Notes: generated by a model not told the origin, from the sequence alone. A stretch of DNA of 64,000 bases from WLND01 sp040398845 (GCA_040398845.1 JBBATH010000008.1:1-64000), one strand, 5' to 3'. Shown: positions 28,398-36,982, counted from the stretch's first letter. A program made the numbers and translations.

Positions 28398-29402
28398 CTA
28401 GAACGAGCCTTCTTTGGCGCCCTCAAGGCGTGCGATGTCGGCGTCGACCATGATGCGAGCGAGTTCAGGCGGGAGCACCTTGGCCTCCCAGCCGAGCTTG
28501 GCCTTCGCCTTGCTCGCATCGCCGATGAGCTCATCGACCTCGGTCGGGCGAAGGAACTTAGGATCGAACTTGACGTAGTCCTCCCAGTTCAGGCCAGCAT
28601 GCTCGAAGGCGAGGGTGAGGAAGTCGCGGATCGTGTAGGCGGTGCCGGTGGCGAGCACGAAGTCCTCGGGCTCGTCGGCCTGCAGCATGCGCCACATGCC
28701 GTCGGTGTATTCGCGGGCGTAGCCCCAGTCGCGGATGGAGTCGAGGTTGCCCATCCAGAGTTCCTTCTGAAGGCCCTTGACGATATTCGCCACCGCGAGG
28801 GTGATCTTTCGGGTCACGAAGGTCTCGCCGCGGCGGGGAGACTCGTGATTGAAGAGCTGCCCATTGACAGCGAACATGTCGTAGGCCTCGCGGTAGTTCT
28901 TGGTGATCCAGTAGCTGTAGACCTTCGCGGCGCCGTACGGGCTGCGCGGGTAGAACGGGGTGTCCTCGTTCTGCGGGGGCGGGCTGGCGCCGAACATCTC
29001 GCTCGTGCTCGCCTGGTAGAACCGGATCGACGTGTCAGTGCTGCGGATCGCCTCAAGCATGTTGATCGTGCTCACGCCCGTTGCCTGCGCGGTGAAGACC
29101 GGCTCGTCGAAGCTCACCCGCACATGCGACTGCGCCGCAAGGTTGTAAACCTCATGCGGGTGGATGTCGTGAACGAGCGCCGACATCCGCGCGGCATCGG
29201 TGACATCCCCATAGTGGAGGTGAAGGTTCTTGCCGGGGGTGTGGTCATCCTTGTGTAGGTGGTCAATTCGCGAGCGGTTGAACGTCGACGACCTACGCAC
29301 GATGCCGTGCACCTCATAGCCCTTGTCGAGCAACTGCTCGGCCATGTACGAGCCGTCCTGACCTGTCACGCCGGTGATGAGCGCGCGCTTGGCTTCAGAC
29401 AA
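28398..29402 (-). CDS. gmd: GDP-mannose 4,6-dehydratase
   Basis: 334 residues. ALITGVTGQDGSYMAEQLL binds NADP; GIVRRSSTFNRSRIDHL, YNLAAQSHVRVSFDEP, STSEMFGASPPPQNE and YPRSPYGAAKVYSYWI are all diagnostic. The enzyme makes GDP-4-keto-6-deoxy-mannose, the precursor of GDP-fucose and GDP-rhamnose. The start is TTG 29402 with GGAGGA five bases upstream. It forms an operon with the related gene downstream. Confidence 0.95.
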   Translation of the reverse strand: MSEAKRALITGVTGQDGSYMAEQLLDKGYEVHGIVRRSSTFNRSRIDHLHKDDHTPGKNLHLHYGDVTDAARMSALVHDIHPHEVYNLAAQSHVRVSFDEPVFTAQATGVSTINMLEAIRSTDTSIRFYQASTSEMFGASPPPQNEDTPFYPRSPYGAAKVYSYWITKNYREAYDMFAVNGQLFNHESPRRGETFVTRKITLAVANIVKGLQKELWMGNLDSIRDWGYAREYTDGMWRMLQADEPEDFVLATGTAYTIRDFLTLAFEHAGLNWEDYVKFDPKFLRPTEVDELIGDASKAKAKLGWEAKVLPPELARIMVDADIARLEGAKEGSF

Positions 29403-29542
29403 GGGTTCCTCCGAGCGTTCTTCAGGCGAGCGGCTCACGCTCGATCTGGGGGACGGCAATGGCCGCAGCCTACCCCTTGGATTGGCGCTCTCTGCGGCCG
29501 ATCGGCGGGCCAAAGGGGGGCGGTTGGAAAGACGACTCGACG

Positions 29543-30196
29543 TCACCGACCGTCGAGGACGAGTCGGACTCGCCGCACCCCCTCATCGGCCCCGTCAACG
29601 GACGCGAGCTCGCCCCCCTGGGACTCCAGTGCATCAAGGGCGGCGGAGATCCGCCTGATTTCGCGGGGTGTGAACGATGCATGCCGCAGATCGCCAGCAT
29701 TCACGATCGCGCACAGAACAACGACTTCAATCAAGTGACGTTCGCGATACCGATCCTGCGTGACGGAGTACGCCGCCGACTTCATCAAAAGCGCGCCCAG
29801 AAGTGAGGGGCGGTAGACGACCCCCGTCACTCCTGTTCGACGGCGAGCTCTCTCACCGAGGCTGCTCGGAATCAGCACATCAATCTGAGCCTGATCACGC
29901 ACCCATCGATGCTGGTGCCCCTCCCAAGACTCCCCGCTCGATCGGAAACCAACACTGCTCAGAGCTCCTGTGAACGTCCTCAACATCTGCGGATGCGCGC
30001 GGATATCGAGCACTGTGTCGACGTCGTCGGTCGGACGGTTCGGGAAGGCGCCTCGCTCCCAGCAGTGAAGATGCACCATCTGGGCGCCGACGAGACACCA
30101 GCCTGCTGGGACGATTTCCGCCTCCGCGAGCAAGCCACGCCAGGACTGGGCCTGGCCTTCGGTGAGGGCGGGGATCTTCAGGATCACTCCCGCCAC
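29543..30196 (-). CDS. Nucleotidyltransferase-like protein (AbiEii-type)
   Basis: 217 residues. WCLVGAQMVHLHCWERGAF and RPTDDVDTVLDIRAHPQ match the G-x-x-x-x and D-x-D pattern of AbiEii/type IV toxin nucleotidyltransferases. RHLIEVVVLCAIVNAGDLR is the usual helical C-terminal part. Its start (GTG 30196, or GTG 30187 through a GTGA overlap) lies within the end of the HTH-bearing gene, so the two are co-translated. It is probably the toxin of a two-gene system whose partner binds DNA (inference). Confidence 0.68.
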   Translation of the reverse strand: MAGVILKIPALTEGQAQSWRGLLAEAEIVPAGWCLVGAQMVHLHCWERGAFPNRPTDDVDTVLDIRAHPQMLRTFTGALSSVGFRSSGESWEGHQHRWVRDQAQIDVLIPSSLGERARRRTGVTGVVYRPSLLGALLMKSAAYSVTQDRYRERHLIEVVVLCAIVNAGDLRHASFTPREIRRISAALDALESQGGELASVDGADEGVRRVRLVLDGR

Positions 30197-30816
30197 AGCA
30201 ATCTGGCGACCTGCGCGTCCTCGCGCGGCGAATTCCGGTCCGCGAGATCGGCAATGACGAGGCCCAACGGTGCAGGGGATCCAATCGCGTGATCCACCAC
30301 ATGCAGGAGCACGTTGGTTTGCGACGACGGAACCAGGAGGAAATCCCGCGTCAAGGCGGCGAGATCGTTCCCCTTGACATATCCCTCGAACTCACCACTC
30401 GATGAAAGTCGCGCACGAGGGTCACTGATGCCCGATGGCACGAATCGCGCATCCGCTGCGAACCGGGGACCATCGTCCCGGCCGACTGCGAACTTGGCGA
30501 CGGGGCATCGTGAGTGCAGCCACGACGACAGGAGCCGGGCTGGATCTTCATGTTCAGCGACCTCACGCAGCCGGGATGTCTCGGCCGGGTCCAAGTCCGG
30601 ATCCATGGCGCCGCCAGAGAGCAAGCCGATGAAGGCCCATGCCATCTTGCGACTCATGGGACGGCGGATGAACGCCCGCCTGCGCAATTCTCGGGAGTCG
30701 ATCAACCACAGTCCGCCGGTCCGGCGAGCGGCCACCCTCCCTTGTTCAATCAACTGCAGCACTCTTCGCGGGGATATGCCTTGGGAGATTGCGAACTCGG
30801 TGACTCCAAGGTCCAT
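30184..30816 (-). CDS. HTH-bearing partner of the nucleotidyltransferase (putative antitoxin)
   Basis: 210 residues. The first 50 (VTEFAISQGISPRRVLQLIE, then GGLWLIDSRELRRRA) form a DNA-binding helix-turn-helix like that of excisionase/MerR-type antitoxins. The rest is not recognised. It overlaps the nucleotidyltransferase gene. A self-complementary CGTATACG lies at 30823-30830 just upstream of the ATG and could be an operator or -10 element. Confidence 0.62.
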   Translation of the reverse strand: MDLGVTEFAISQGISPRRVLQLIEQGRVAARRTGGLWLIDSRELRRRAFIRRPMSRKMAWAFIGLLSGGAMDPDLDPAETSRLREVAEHEDPARLLSSWLHSRCPVAKFAVGRDDGPRFAADARFVPSGISDPRARLSSSGEFEGYVKGNDLAALTRDFLLVPSSQTNVLLHVVDHAIGSPAPLGLVIADLADRNSPREDAQVARLLWRE

Positions 30817-30948
30817 GACAGACGTATACGGATGTACGAATATTTGTGTCCACGGCTCTTTTGGGGCACCGAGCGCTCCGCGACCGTGTCACAGGAGTCA
30901 GCGGGCACGGCCAGGGACACCCTTTGGCCTCATGGGACTGTCGCAGCG

Positions 30949-31986
30949 GTGAGTCGGCGCTCCTGGCCCCTCGACGCCCTGCACGTGTTCGCAGCGCTCG
31001 TCGTTTTCTGCCAGCACTGGGGGCACTACGGCCTCGGCGACCTCGCCGGGCCCGGTGCTCCCTCGATGCTCATGCGCTACGGCTTCATGGGCGTCGATGC
31101 CTTCTTCTTCATCTCCGGGGTCGTCATCACCCGCTCGGCAGTCGGACGCCACCCGCGCGATTTCGTCGTTGCGCGGTTCGCGCGCCTCGCCCCCGCGTAC
31201 TTGCTCATCCTCGGCGCGACAATCGTCGTCGACATCTTGGTCTCGGACCCGCGGCTGAGCTTCGAGTCGGCGCTGTCATCGCTCACATTCTCGGAGTACG
31301 TCACCGGCACCGAGTCGGGCGGCCTGCTGATCCTCGACTCATGGACGCTCTGGGTCGAGATCCAGTTCTACCTGCTCATCGCGTTCGTCTTGCTCGCCGG
31401 TCTCCTGCTGCCGCGCTTGGGCAAGCGGCTCCCGTCCCGCTGCTGTCGCAATTGCGGGTCGTCTACCCCGTCTGGCTCGCGCTGCTCGCGATGGCGCTCG
31501 CCAACGTCCAGGAGATTCCGGGCCTCCTCACCCTTGCCGGGTACGCATCGATTTTCCTTTGCGGAGCTCTCTTTGGGACGGTTGTCTCGTGGCGCGGCGA
31601 TCGAGCCCACCGACTTCGGTGGCGCGCTCGCCCCCACGCTTGTCGGGGTCGGGCTGGTGCTCCTCTGCGTTGCGGCAGCCCTCGGGAGCCTCTCGGCCCG
31701 GCCGCTGCCCGTGCGGCTCGCGAAGGTGCTCACCCTGTGCGCGCTCGCCACCTACCCGCTGTACCTCATGCATCAGGAGCTCGGCAATCGCCTTGTCATC
31801 TGGCTGCAGGGCACCGGCGGACTCGCCGCGCCACTGGCGCTGATCATCGCCTTCGCCGTCGTCGTCGCGCTCTCGCTGTTTCTCTCTTCACGACTCGAGC
31901 CCGTTGCGCGACGCTGGATCGTCGCGACGTGGCGCCCGACCCCCACGCAGCCGGAGCAAGAGTCGCCCATCTCACCGAAGGGCTGA
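30949..31986 (+). pseudogene. Acyltransferase 3 family protein with two compensating frameshifts
   Basis: A membrane O-acyltransferase of the OafA/NodX type: FAALVVFCQHWGHYGLGDL holds the catalytic His, followed by GFMGVDAFFFISGVVI, ARFARLAPAYLLIL and SWTLWVEIQFYLLIA. After about 31425 the continuing frame becomes nonsense, while the alternative frame codes the expected helix VYPVWLALLAMALANVQEIP and GYASIFLCGALFGTVVSW (31456-31597). The original frame becomes sensible again from about 31605 (PTLVGVGLVLLCVAAAL). Two opposite indels about 170 bases apart explain this. The gene is either broken in its middle helices or has two sequencing errors. GTG 30949 is taken as the start. Confidence 0.75.
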
Positions 31987-33099
31987 GATCGACCGACCCC
32001 CTCGGATTCGATCCATCAACTCGACGAGCGGCGCACCGGCCACGTAGCGACGTCCCCTTCTTTCCCCTCGTGTCTCGAGCAGGCCCGCTTCGACGAGCCG
32101 GCGTAGGTCGCCTCCCGCTGTCTGCTCCGAGATTTGCTCGGAGGCAATCTCGAAGCTCGCTCGATACGTGCCATTGCGCACACGCAGACCTTGTGTCGCA
32201 TCGAAGAGGGCGGACAACGACCGCTCGGGCAGCCGGAGGTCAGCGACGAGCTCAGAGAGCGCGAGCCAAAGGTGCTCGCTCTCACGCACGCGTTCCAGCA
32301 GTGTCTGCGCCTGGCGCACGTGTGCGGTCAGCATGAACTCCACCCAAGGCCTCGTATCGCGGGCTGGCTGCCAGCTTCCGCCGCCGACCGTGGCCAGCAC
32401 GTCGTAGTACTCCTGCGTGTGCTGGCCGAGGTACTCCTCGATGCTCATGAAGACCGGGGATAGCACGCCGGTGCGCGCGAGGACGAGGCTCTGCAGGCAG
32501 CGGGCCGCTCGGCCATTGCCGTCACGGAAGGGGTGCACCATCACTAGGTTGAGGTGGGCAAGGGCCGCTCGGACAAGGGGCGGCTCGGTGGACGACTCAT
32601 TCAAGGAGCCGCACAGTTCGCGAATGAGGTGCGGGACCTCGCCGATGTCTGGGCCCTCGTAGACGATTGAGCCATCGATGTTGCGCCGCACGAAGATCGC
32701 TCCGGTGCGCCACAGGCCCGGCCGGTTGGCGAGCGAATCGCTCGTCATCATGAAGTGCAGGCTCTTCAAGAGCCGCTCGTCATAGTCAAAGTCATCGTCG
32801 TCTGACATCTGCAGCACGTATGTCATTGCCTCGCGGTAACCGACGAGCGCCCGGCGCGTTCCCTCGTCCACGCTGATCGGGTCCTGCCGGGCAACGACCG
32901 CAGCCGCGTCGTCGAGGCCCGCGACGAACCCTTCGATGCTGTTTGATCCTTGGATATTGCGGGCGAACGACAGCCGCCGCAGTGATCCGGTCCAGCGCTT
33001 CGGCTCCTGCAACTGCCACCGCAGGCGGCTGCGGTAGTCCCCGATCTCCTCTAGGAGGGCCCGGTCACTGTCCGTGAGGGTCGGAGCCGTGAACAACAC
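31972..33099 (-). CDS. Fic-domain protein (class II) with winged-helix C-terminus
   Basis: 375 residues. The Fic motif HPFRDGNGRAAR is at 189-200 with His189 catalytic for AMP transfer. SNSIEG at 52-57 is the N-terminal self-inhibitory motif of class II Fic proteins. ISEQTAGGDLRRLVEAGLLE near the C-terminus is a winged HTH. The start is GTG 33099: GGAGGT (33106-33111) lies six bases upstream. A good promoter sits at 33131-33158. It shares 15 bases with the converging acyltransferase gene. It likely AMPylates a cellular protein; the target is unknown. Confidence 0.88.
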   Translation of the reverse strand: MLFTAPTLTDSDRALLEEIGDYRSRLRWQLQEPKRWTGSLRRLSFARNIQGSNSIEGFVAGLDDAAAVVARQDPISVDEGTRRALVGYREAMTYVLQMSDDDDFDYDERLLKSLHFMMTSDSLANRPGLWRTGAIFVRRNIDGSIVYEGPDIGEVPHLIRELCGSLNESSTEPPLVRAALAHLNLVMVHPFRDGNGRAARCLQSLVLARTGVLSPVFMSIEEYLGQHTQEYYDVLATVGGGSWQPARDTRPWVEFMLTAHVRQAQTLLERVRESEHLWLALSELVADLRLPERSLSALFDATQGLRVRNGTYRASFEIASEQISEQTAGGDLRRLVEAGLLETRGERRGRRYVAGAPLVELMDRIRGGRSISALR

Positions 33100-33130
33100 G
33101 TGCGTACCTCCGCCCATCGGATATTTATAG

Positions 33131-33158
33131 TTTATAACGTTACATTTCTTTGAATCAA
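33131..33158 (-). promoter_or_regulatory. Promoter of the fic gene
   Basis: On the minus strand, TTGATT (33153-33158) and TATAAA (33131-33136) are separated by 16 bases. The region is much richer in AT than its surroundings. The start of transcription would be near 33124, leaving a short leader that includes the GGAGGT site. Confidence 0.6.
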
Positions 33159-33240
33159 ACCATGTTTCTTGAGGGTCTACCCGCACGTCGCCCGAGGACG
33201 TTTCAGGGTCGGCCCAGTCTGGCGGCCTAGACTTCGGAGC

Positions 33241-34080
33241 GTGGACGTGTCGGTAGTCGCGGTCGTTCCGACATACCGTCCGGACGCAGCAGAACTCCTC
33301 GCCCTCGTGACGTCTCTCACCGCTGATGGCCTCGCGGTGCTCGCCACCGACGACGCCTCTCCCTGCACTTCGGACCCAGCCCTGAGCGAGATCGAATCTC
33401 TCGGGGTCGATGTCGTCAGGCACCGTCATAATCGGGGGATCGCCCGCGGCCTGAACGATGGCCTCGCCTTCGCCGTTGCTCGCGGGGCGACCTGGCTGCT
33501 CACCGTCGACCAGGATTCGTCGCTGCCGCCCGACTACGTGGCGGCCTTGCTCGCCGCAACGACCGATCGGGTCGGTGTCATCGGTGCCGAAATCATCAGC
33601 GACGCCAGTGGCGACGTCCGATATCCAACGACCCATAGGGATGGCCACCTCACGACCGAGGAGGTCTTCCAGACCGGCTCGCTCTGGTCGGTGGCCGCTC
33701 TCACCGCCATCGGCGGGTTCGATGAGGCGCTCGGCATCGACGCGGTGGACGCCGCTGCGTGCCTTCGCCTGCGTGAGCGCGGGTTCATCGTGGCCCTCGC
33801 CCCCGGCGTGCGGCTCGAGCATCGCGTGGGCGCGGCACGTCAGGTCACCCTTCTCGGCCGAACGGTGCTCGCAACCGGCCACAGCCCCGAGCGCCGCACC
33901 ACCATGGTTCGCAACAGGCTGCGGCTCGCCCCCGCCGAATTCAGGCAGTCGCCGAAGCACGCCCTTCGCACCCTTCGGCGCGTAGGCGTCAACGCCGTCC
34001 TCGGTGCCACCGTCGAAGAGAACCGCTGGGCGAAGACCAAGGGGACCATCAAGGGGCTATGGCCGCGCGCGAGCCGTTAG
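33241..34080 (+). CDS. Rhamnosyltransferase-like glycosyltransferase family 2
   Basis: About 279 residues. VVAVVPTYRPDAAELLALV, VLATDDASP, HNRGIARGLNDGLAFA and LLTVDQDSSLPPDYV are the motifs of the GT2 rhamnosyltransferase group, with DQDS at the metal site. GGFDEALGIDAVDAAACLRLRERG fits the acceptor side. GTG 33241 and GTG 33247 are both possible, with GGAG at 33234-33237. The neighbouring downstream gene rmlA makes the dTDP-rhamnose precursor, which supports a rhamnosyl donor. Confidence 0.85.
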   Translation: MDVSVVAVVPTYRPDAAELLALVTSLTADGLAVLATDDASPCTSDPALSEIESLGVDVVRHRHNRGIARGLNDGLAFAVARGATWLLTVDQDSSLPPDYVAALLAATTDRVGVIGAEIISDASGDVRYPTTHRDGHLTTEEVFQTGSLWSVAALTAIGGFDEALGIDAVDAAACLRLRERGFIVALAPGVRLEHRVGAARQVTLLGRTVLATGHSPERRTTMVRNRLRLAPAEFRQSPKHALRTLRRVGVNAVLGATVEENRWAKTKGTIKGLWPRASR

Positions 34081-34108
34081 CCTTGCGAGTCTTCGAAAGG
34101 GGCATAAC

Positions 34109-34969
34109 GTGAAGGGCATCATCCTGGCCGGCGGGACCGGCAGCCGCCTATGGCCGATCACCAAGGGCGTGAGCAAGCAACTGCTCCCCGTCTACGACAA
34201 GCCGATGATCCACTACCCGCTGTCGACCCTCATGGCGGCCGGGTTGCGAGAGATCCTCATCATCACCACGCCGGACGACTCAGAGCCCTTTTCGCGCCTG
34301 CTCGGCGACGGCTCAGATCTCGGCATGACGATCCAATACGCCGTGCAGCCGAAGCCCGAGGGGCTCGCCCAGGCGTTCCTTATCGGCGCCGAGTTCCTCG
34401 CCGGCGATCAGGCCGCCCTCATCCTCGGCGACAACCTCTTCTACGGCCACGGCCTCGGACGCAAGCTCTCGGCCCTCACGAACCAAAGCGGCGCCCACGT
34501 ATTCGCCTACGAGGTCGCAAACCCGAGCGAGTACGGCGTCGTGGAGTTCGATGCCGACGGCACGGCACTCTCCGTCGAAGAGAAGCCGGCCAACCCCAAG
34601 AGCAATTACGCGATCCCGGGCCTGTACTTCTACGACGAGACCGTCGTCGACGTCGTGAAGACCATCAAGCCGAGCGCCCGCGGCGAACTCGAGATCACCG
34701 CCGTCAACGACCACTACCTGCGCGCCGGCACCCTCAGCGTCACCGTGCTCGAGCGCGGAACCGCCTGGCTCGACACCGGCACCTTCAGGTCACTTCAGGA
34801 CGCCGGCGAGTTCGTGCGGGTCATCGAGGACCGGCAGGGGACGAAGATCGGTTGCATCGAGGAAGTCGCCTGGCGCAATGGGTGGATCGACGACGCTCAG
34901 CTGCTCGTACACGCCGAGGCGCTCGCGAAGTCCGGGTACGGCGGCTACCTGCACGGACTCATCCGGTAG
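34109..34969 (+). CDS. rmlA: Glucose-1-phosphate thymidylyltransferase
   Basis: 286 residues. The nucleotide-binding LAGGTGSRLWPIT (6-18), SKQLLPVYDKPMIHYPLS, and LILGDNLFYGHGL with the metal Asp are unmistakable RmlA features; LDTGTFRSLQDAGEFV follows. It makes dTDP-glucose, the first step to dTDP-rhamnose. GTG 34109 has AAAGGGG six bases upstream. Its 3' end is partly duplicated at 36111-36292, on the other side of a toxin-antitoxin cassette. Confidence 0.95.
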   Translation: MKGIILAGGTGSRLWPITKGVSKQLLPVYDKPMIHYPLSTLMAAGLREILIITTPDDSEPFSRLLGDGSDLGMTIQYAVQPKPEGLAQAFLIGAEFLAGDQAALILGDNLFYGHGLGRKLSALTNQSGAHVFAYEVANPSEYGVVEFDADGTALSVEEKPANPKSNYAIPGLYFYDETVVDVVKTIKPSARGELEITAVNDHYLRAGTLSVTVLERGTAWLDTGTFRSLQDAGEFVRVIEDRQGTKIGCIEEVAWRNGWIDDAQLLVHAEALAKSGYGGYLHGLIR

Positions 34970-35001
34970 GCGATCAGAGACCGGGCCTGTGTCCGTACTC
35001 G

Positions 35002-35457
35002 TCAGCCAGGCTGATGAGTCGTACCCTTCGACTCAAACGCCACATCGCCTTCCCTGACTCCATCGATCCAGAGCTCCCATCGCAACCGCTGGCTGGGAGG
35101 GAGCGGAAGCGGGCCAAAATTGAAGGCCATCGGGAACGCGATTGGTGCCCCTGCGGTGTGGCCCTCAGGACGTCCAACTTCAAACTCGCCAGCAATAGCC
35201 ACCGGCTGCATCCCCGCCGGCCCCTGCTGGAAAACGGGCTCGCCATCGGCCTGCAATAACCGCAACTCGAATGGGATCCCACGATTCGTACTCGTCCAAG
35301 GGACGTGGATGAGTGCGGCGATCCCGAAGGGGACCCCCGGATCAATCCAGGTCCACCCGGCGCCGTTGATGAAGAGCTTGCTATCGGCGATAGAAACGAA
35401 GTCACAGAGCAACAACTGCACATCGAAGCCGGACAGCGCGTTCGAGTTCTCCGTCAT
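35002..35457 (-). CDS. DUF6941-like protein linked to hicAB
   Basis: 151 residues. It opens FDVQLLLCDFVSIADSKLFI and continues GAGWTWIDPGVPFGIAALI, the pattern of the small beta-rich DUF6941 family. No catalytic motif is visible. Its ATG overlaps the hicB stop (ATGA), so it is translated as the third gene of the hicAB operon. It could modify or stabilise the antitoxin, or be an unrelated passenger gene. Confidence 0.65.
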   Translation of the reverse strand: MTENSNALSGFDVQLLLCDFVSIADSKLFINGAGWTWIDPGVPFGIAALIHVPWTSTNRGIPFELRLLQADGEPVFQQGPAGMQPVAIAGEFEVGRPEGHTAGAPIAFPMAFNFGPLPLPPSQRLRWELWIDGVREGDVAFESKGTTHQPG

Positions 35458-35747
35458 GCGGTCGACTTCTCGCGCATCGTTGCGCGGGGAGTTCGGGTTT
35501 CCATTCGCTGATCCGAGGATCCCCCGCTTCGAGGCACCCAGGTCGCGTCACCAACCGATTGAGCACCGGCCATGGACTCGGCGACGAGCACTGGCTTGTC
35601 GGTATCCAGGTGGAATGCGAGCGCACCGCGCACTGCAACCTGCAGTGCGGCGAGAGTCGGGGCCACCACTGTGAAGCCCTCGAGGTCGGGGCTATCCGCC
35701 CACCATGTGCCGTCCTCGTAATGCATGACGACGTGGGTGTGTCTCAC
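35454..35747 (-). CDS. hicB: HicB-family antitoxin
   Basis: 97 residues. HTHVVMHYEDGTWWADSPDLEGFTVVA has the partial RNase H fold of HicB, followed by TLAALQVAVRGALAFHL. The C-terminal DNA-binding part is short or absent (a basic tail RMETRTPRATMREKS). GTG 35747 overlaps the hicA stop as GTGA with AAGGAGA upstream, so translation is coupled. Confidence 0.8.
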   Translation of the reverse strand: MRHTHVVMHYEDGTWWADSPDLEGFTVVAPTLAALQVAVRGALAFHLDTDKPVLVAESMAGAQSVGDATWVPRSGGSSDQRMETRTPRATMREKSTA

Positions 35748-35992
35748 GATGTCTCCTTGCCCAGTAGTTTCAGAGCCTGTTCTTCGGTCAGTCCTACATC
35801 CTTCACGAGGATCTTGCGCACCACTCCAGGAGGTATGGTGGAACCACCATGGTACGAGAATGTCAGAGACGGTCGCCCCGCTGCGACGAAACGGCGATGT
35901 GACCCGGTCTGGCGGGCCACGCTGTAGTTCAACGGCGCTCGAAGAAGGACCCGCTCCAATTCCCGAGCCTTCAAGGACGGGAATTGCGGCAC
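35744..35992 (-). CDS. hicA: HicA-family mRNA interferase toxin
   Basis: 82 residues. The catalytic His lies in RQTGSHRRFV, followed by LTFSYHGGSTIPPGVVRKIL, the standard HicA/YcfA pattern of a double-stranded-RNA-binding-like fold. The toxin gene precedes the antitoxin, the usual hicAB order. GTG 35992 is the start; CTGATTC (35996-36002) and GAATCAG (36034-36040) upstream may form the operator. Confidence 0.85.
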   Translation of the reverse strand: MPQFPSLKARELERVLLRAPLNYSVARQTGSHRRFVAAGRPSLTFSYHGGSTIPPGVVRKILVKDVGLTEEQALKLLGKETS

Positions 35993-36110
35993 TCACTGAT
36001 TCTGACACCTCGCGACGCTGGCTGGGAATGCTGGAATCAGCAATCGGTGCGCCACCCTTCACGGCTGTGGAAAACTGTATTCTCGAATTCAGTTGGCCAG
36101 GCGAGCGCAA

Positions 36111-36292
36111 GATCACCGCCGTCAGCGACCACTACCTGCGCGCCGGTACCCTGAGCGTCACGGTGCTCGAGCGCGGGAGCGCCTGGCGCAATGGGTGGAT
36201 CGACGACGCTCAGCTGCTCGTGCACGCCGAGGCGCTTGCGAAGTCCGGGTACGGCGGATACCTGAGCAACCTCGTCCGATAGGCGATCAGCG
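36111..36292 (+). pseudogene. Duplicated rmlA 3' end with a 105-base deletion
   Basis: 36111-36186 matches rmlA from 34693 to the first GCCTGG (34763-34768). It then jumps to the sequence after the second GCCTGG (34868-34873), so exactly 105 bases are missing between these short repeats. The copy runs through the stop codon and the following GCGATCAG. It differs from rmlA by roughly a tenth of its bases, so the copy is not recent. There is no start region, so it is not functional. Confidence 0.85.
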
Positions 36293-36982
36293 ACCAGTCA
36301 CCTGTGCCGTGTCGTCGGTGTCCACGGAATGTGGAACCGGCGCAATCTTGAGCCCCATGCTGATGACGAACTCTCGCAGTGCCTTGCTTGACCGGACTGC
36401 CCAGGTCCGCGGCCCTTCGGCGCCGAAAAGCGCCGCCGCGACCTCGGATCCAGTGCTGAAACGTGGCTGGTACAGGAGTCCGGCGAAACCATCACGGAAG
36501 AGCGCCTGCGCCCATCGGCTGGTCAAGCCGTAACCCGTCGCTACCGATAGTTCTCTCGTCGTGCCCATGGCAGCCGCGGACGCATGTGTCGAATCAGCAA
36601 GCGGCCTCCTACCGGTGTGAAGAGTAGCGACGCTGGAGACGAGTACGCCGTCGACCGCGTTGGCCGGGACCCACGTGCGCGCTGCCGAATACCTGCCAAC
36701 GCGCTCACGCACTGCTGCCTCGGCCGAGTCGGCCAGATAGCAAGTGCCGTTCGGCATCAGGAGGTCGAACCGTCCGTCGGGGATGACACCACTCGCATGG
36801 GAGGTGAACCACCAGCATCCCCTATCGCGCCCGGGCCGCTCCGAGTGAGTTCGAAACCATGGCCCTTGCCGTGCTTGTGCACTAGGGAAGCCAGTCAGGT
36901 CATCTGGTGGTTCGCCGAGCGCGAGTCGGTCCCGAGGCCCATGGTCGGAACCCTCGGTCACCGCGACCACTCGTGAACCCAC
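36287..36982 (-). CDS. RES-domain protein (putative NAD-degrading toxin)
   Basis: 231 residues. DRGCWWFTSHASGVIPDGRF and MPNGTCYLADSAEAAVRERV carry the conserved Arg, Tyr/Trp and Glu/Ser positions of the RES family, toxins that use NAD+. It lies directly after its partner gene, overlapping it by 25 bases, which is the order antitoxin then toxin. The C-terminal half (LLYQPRFSTGSEVAAALFG) is also in agreement with RES domains. Confidence 0.78.
   Translation of the reverse strand: MGSRVVAVTEGSDHGPRDRLALGEPPDDLTGFPSAQARQGPWFRTHSERPGRDRGCWWFTSHASGVIPDGRFDLLMPNGTCYLADSAEAAVRERVGRYSAARTWVPANAVDGVLVSSVATLHTGRRPLADSTHASAAAMGTTRELSVATGYGLTSRWAQALFRDGFAGLLYQPRFSTGSEVAAALFGAEGPRTWAVRSSKALREFVISMGLKIAPVPHSVDTDDTAQVTGR

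Noticed and set aside
18996..30830. GTATACG shared between the ATPase repeat and the site before the nucleotidyltransferase pair
   Set aside because: Seven bases around a self-complementary core can recur by chance; no longer match exists between the two regions.
30846..32336. Long plus-strand open frame across the acyltransferase and fic genes
   Set aside because: Only the part 31425-31600 codes a sensible protein, and it completes the acyltransferase; the remainder is Arg/Ala/Pro-rich shadow sequence.
33100..33960. Upstream extension of the fic reading frame
   Set aside because: It would run through the promoter and the opposing GT2 gene and has no conserved features; GTG 33099 has a good Shine-Dalgarno.
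35748..36116. Extension of the hicB frame upstream through hicA
   Set aside because: HicA is clearly coded in another frame there, and the GTG at 35747 with AAGGAGA explains the hicB start.
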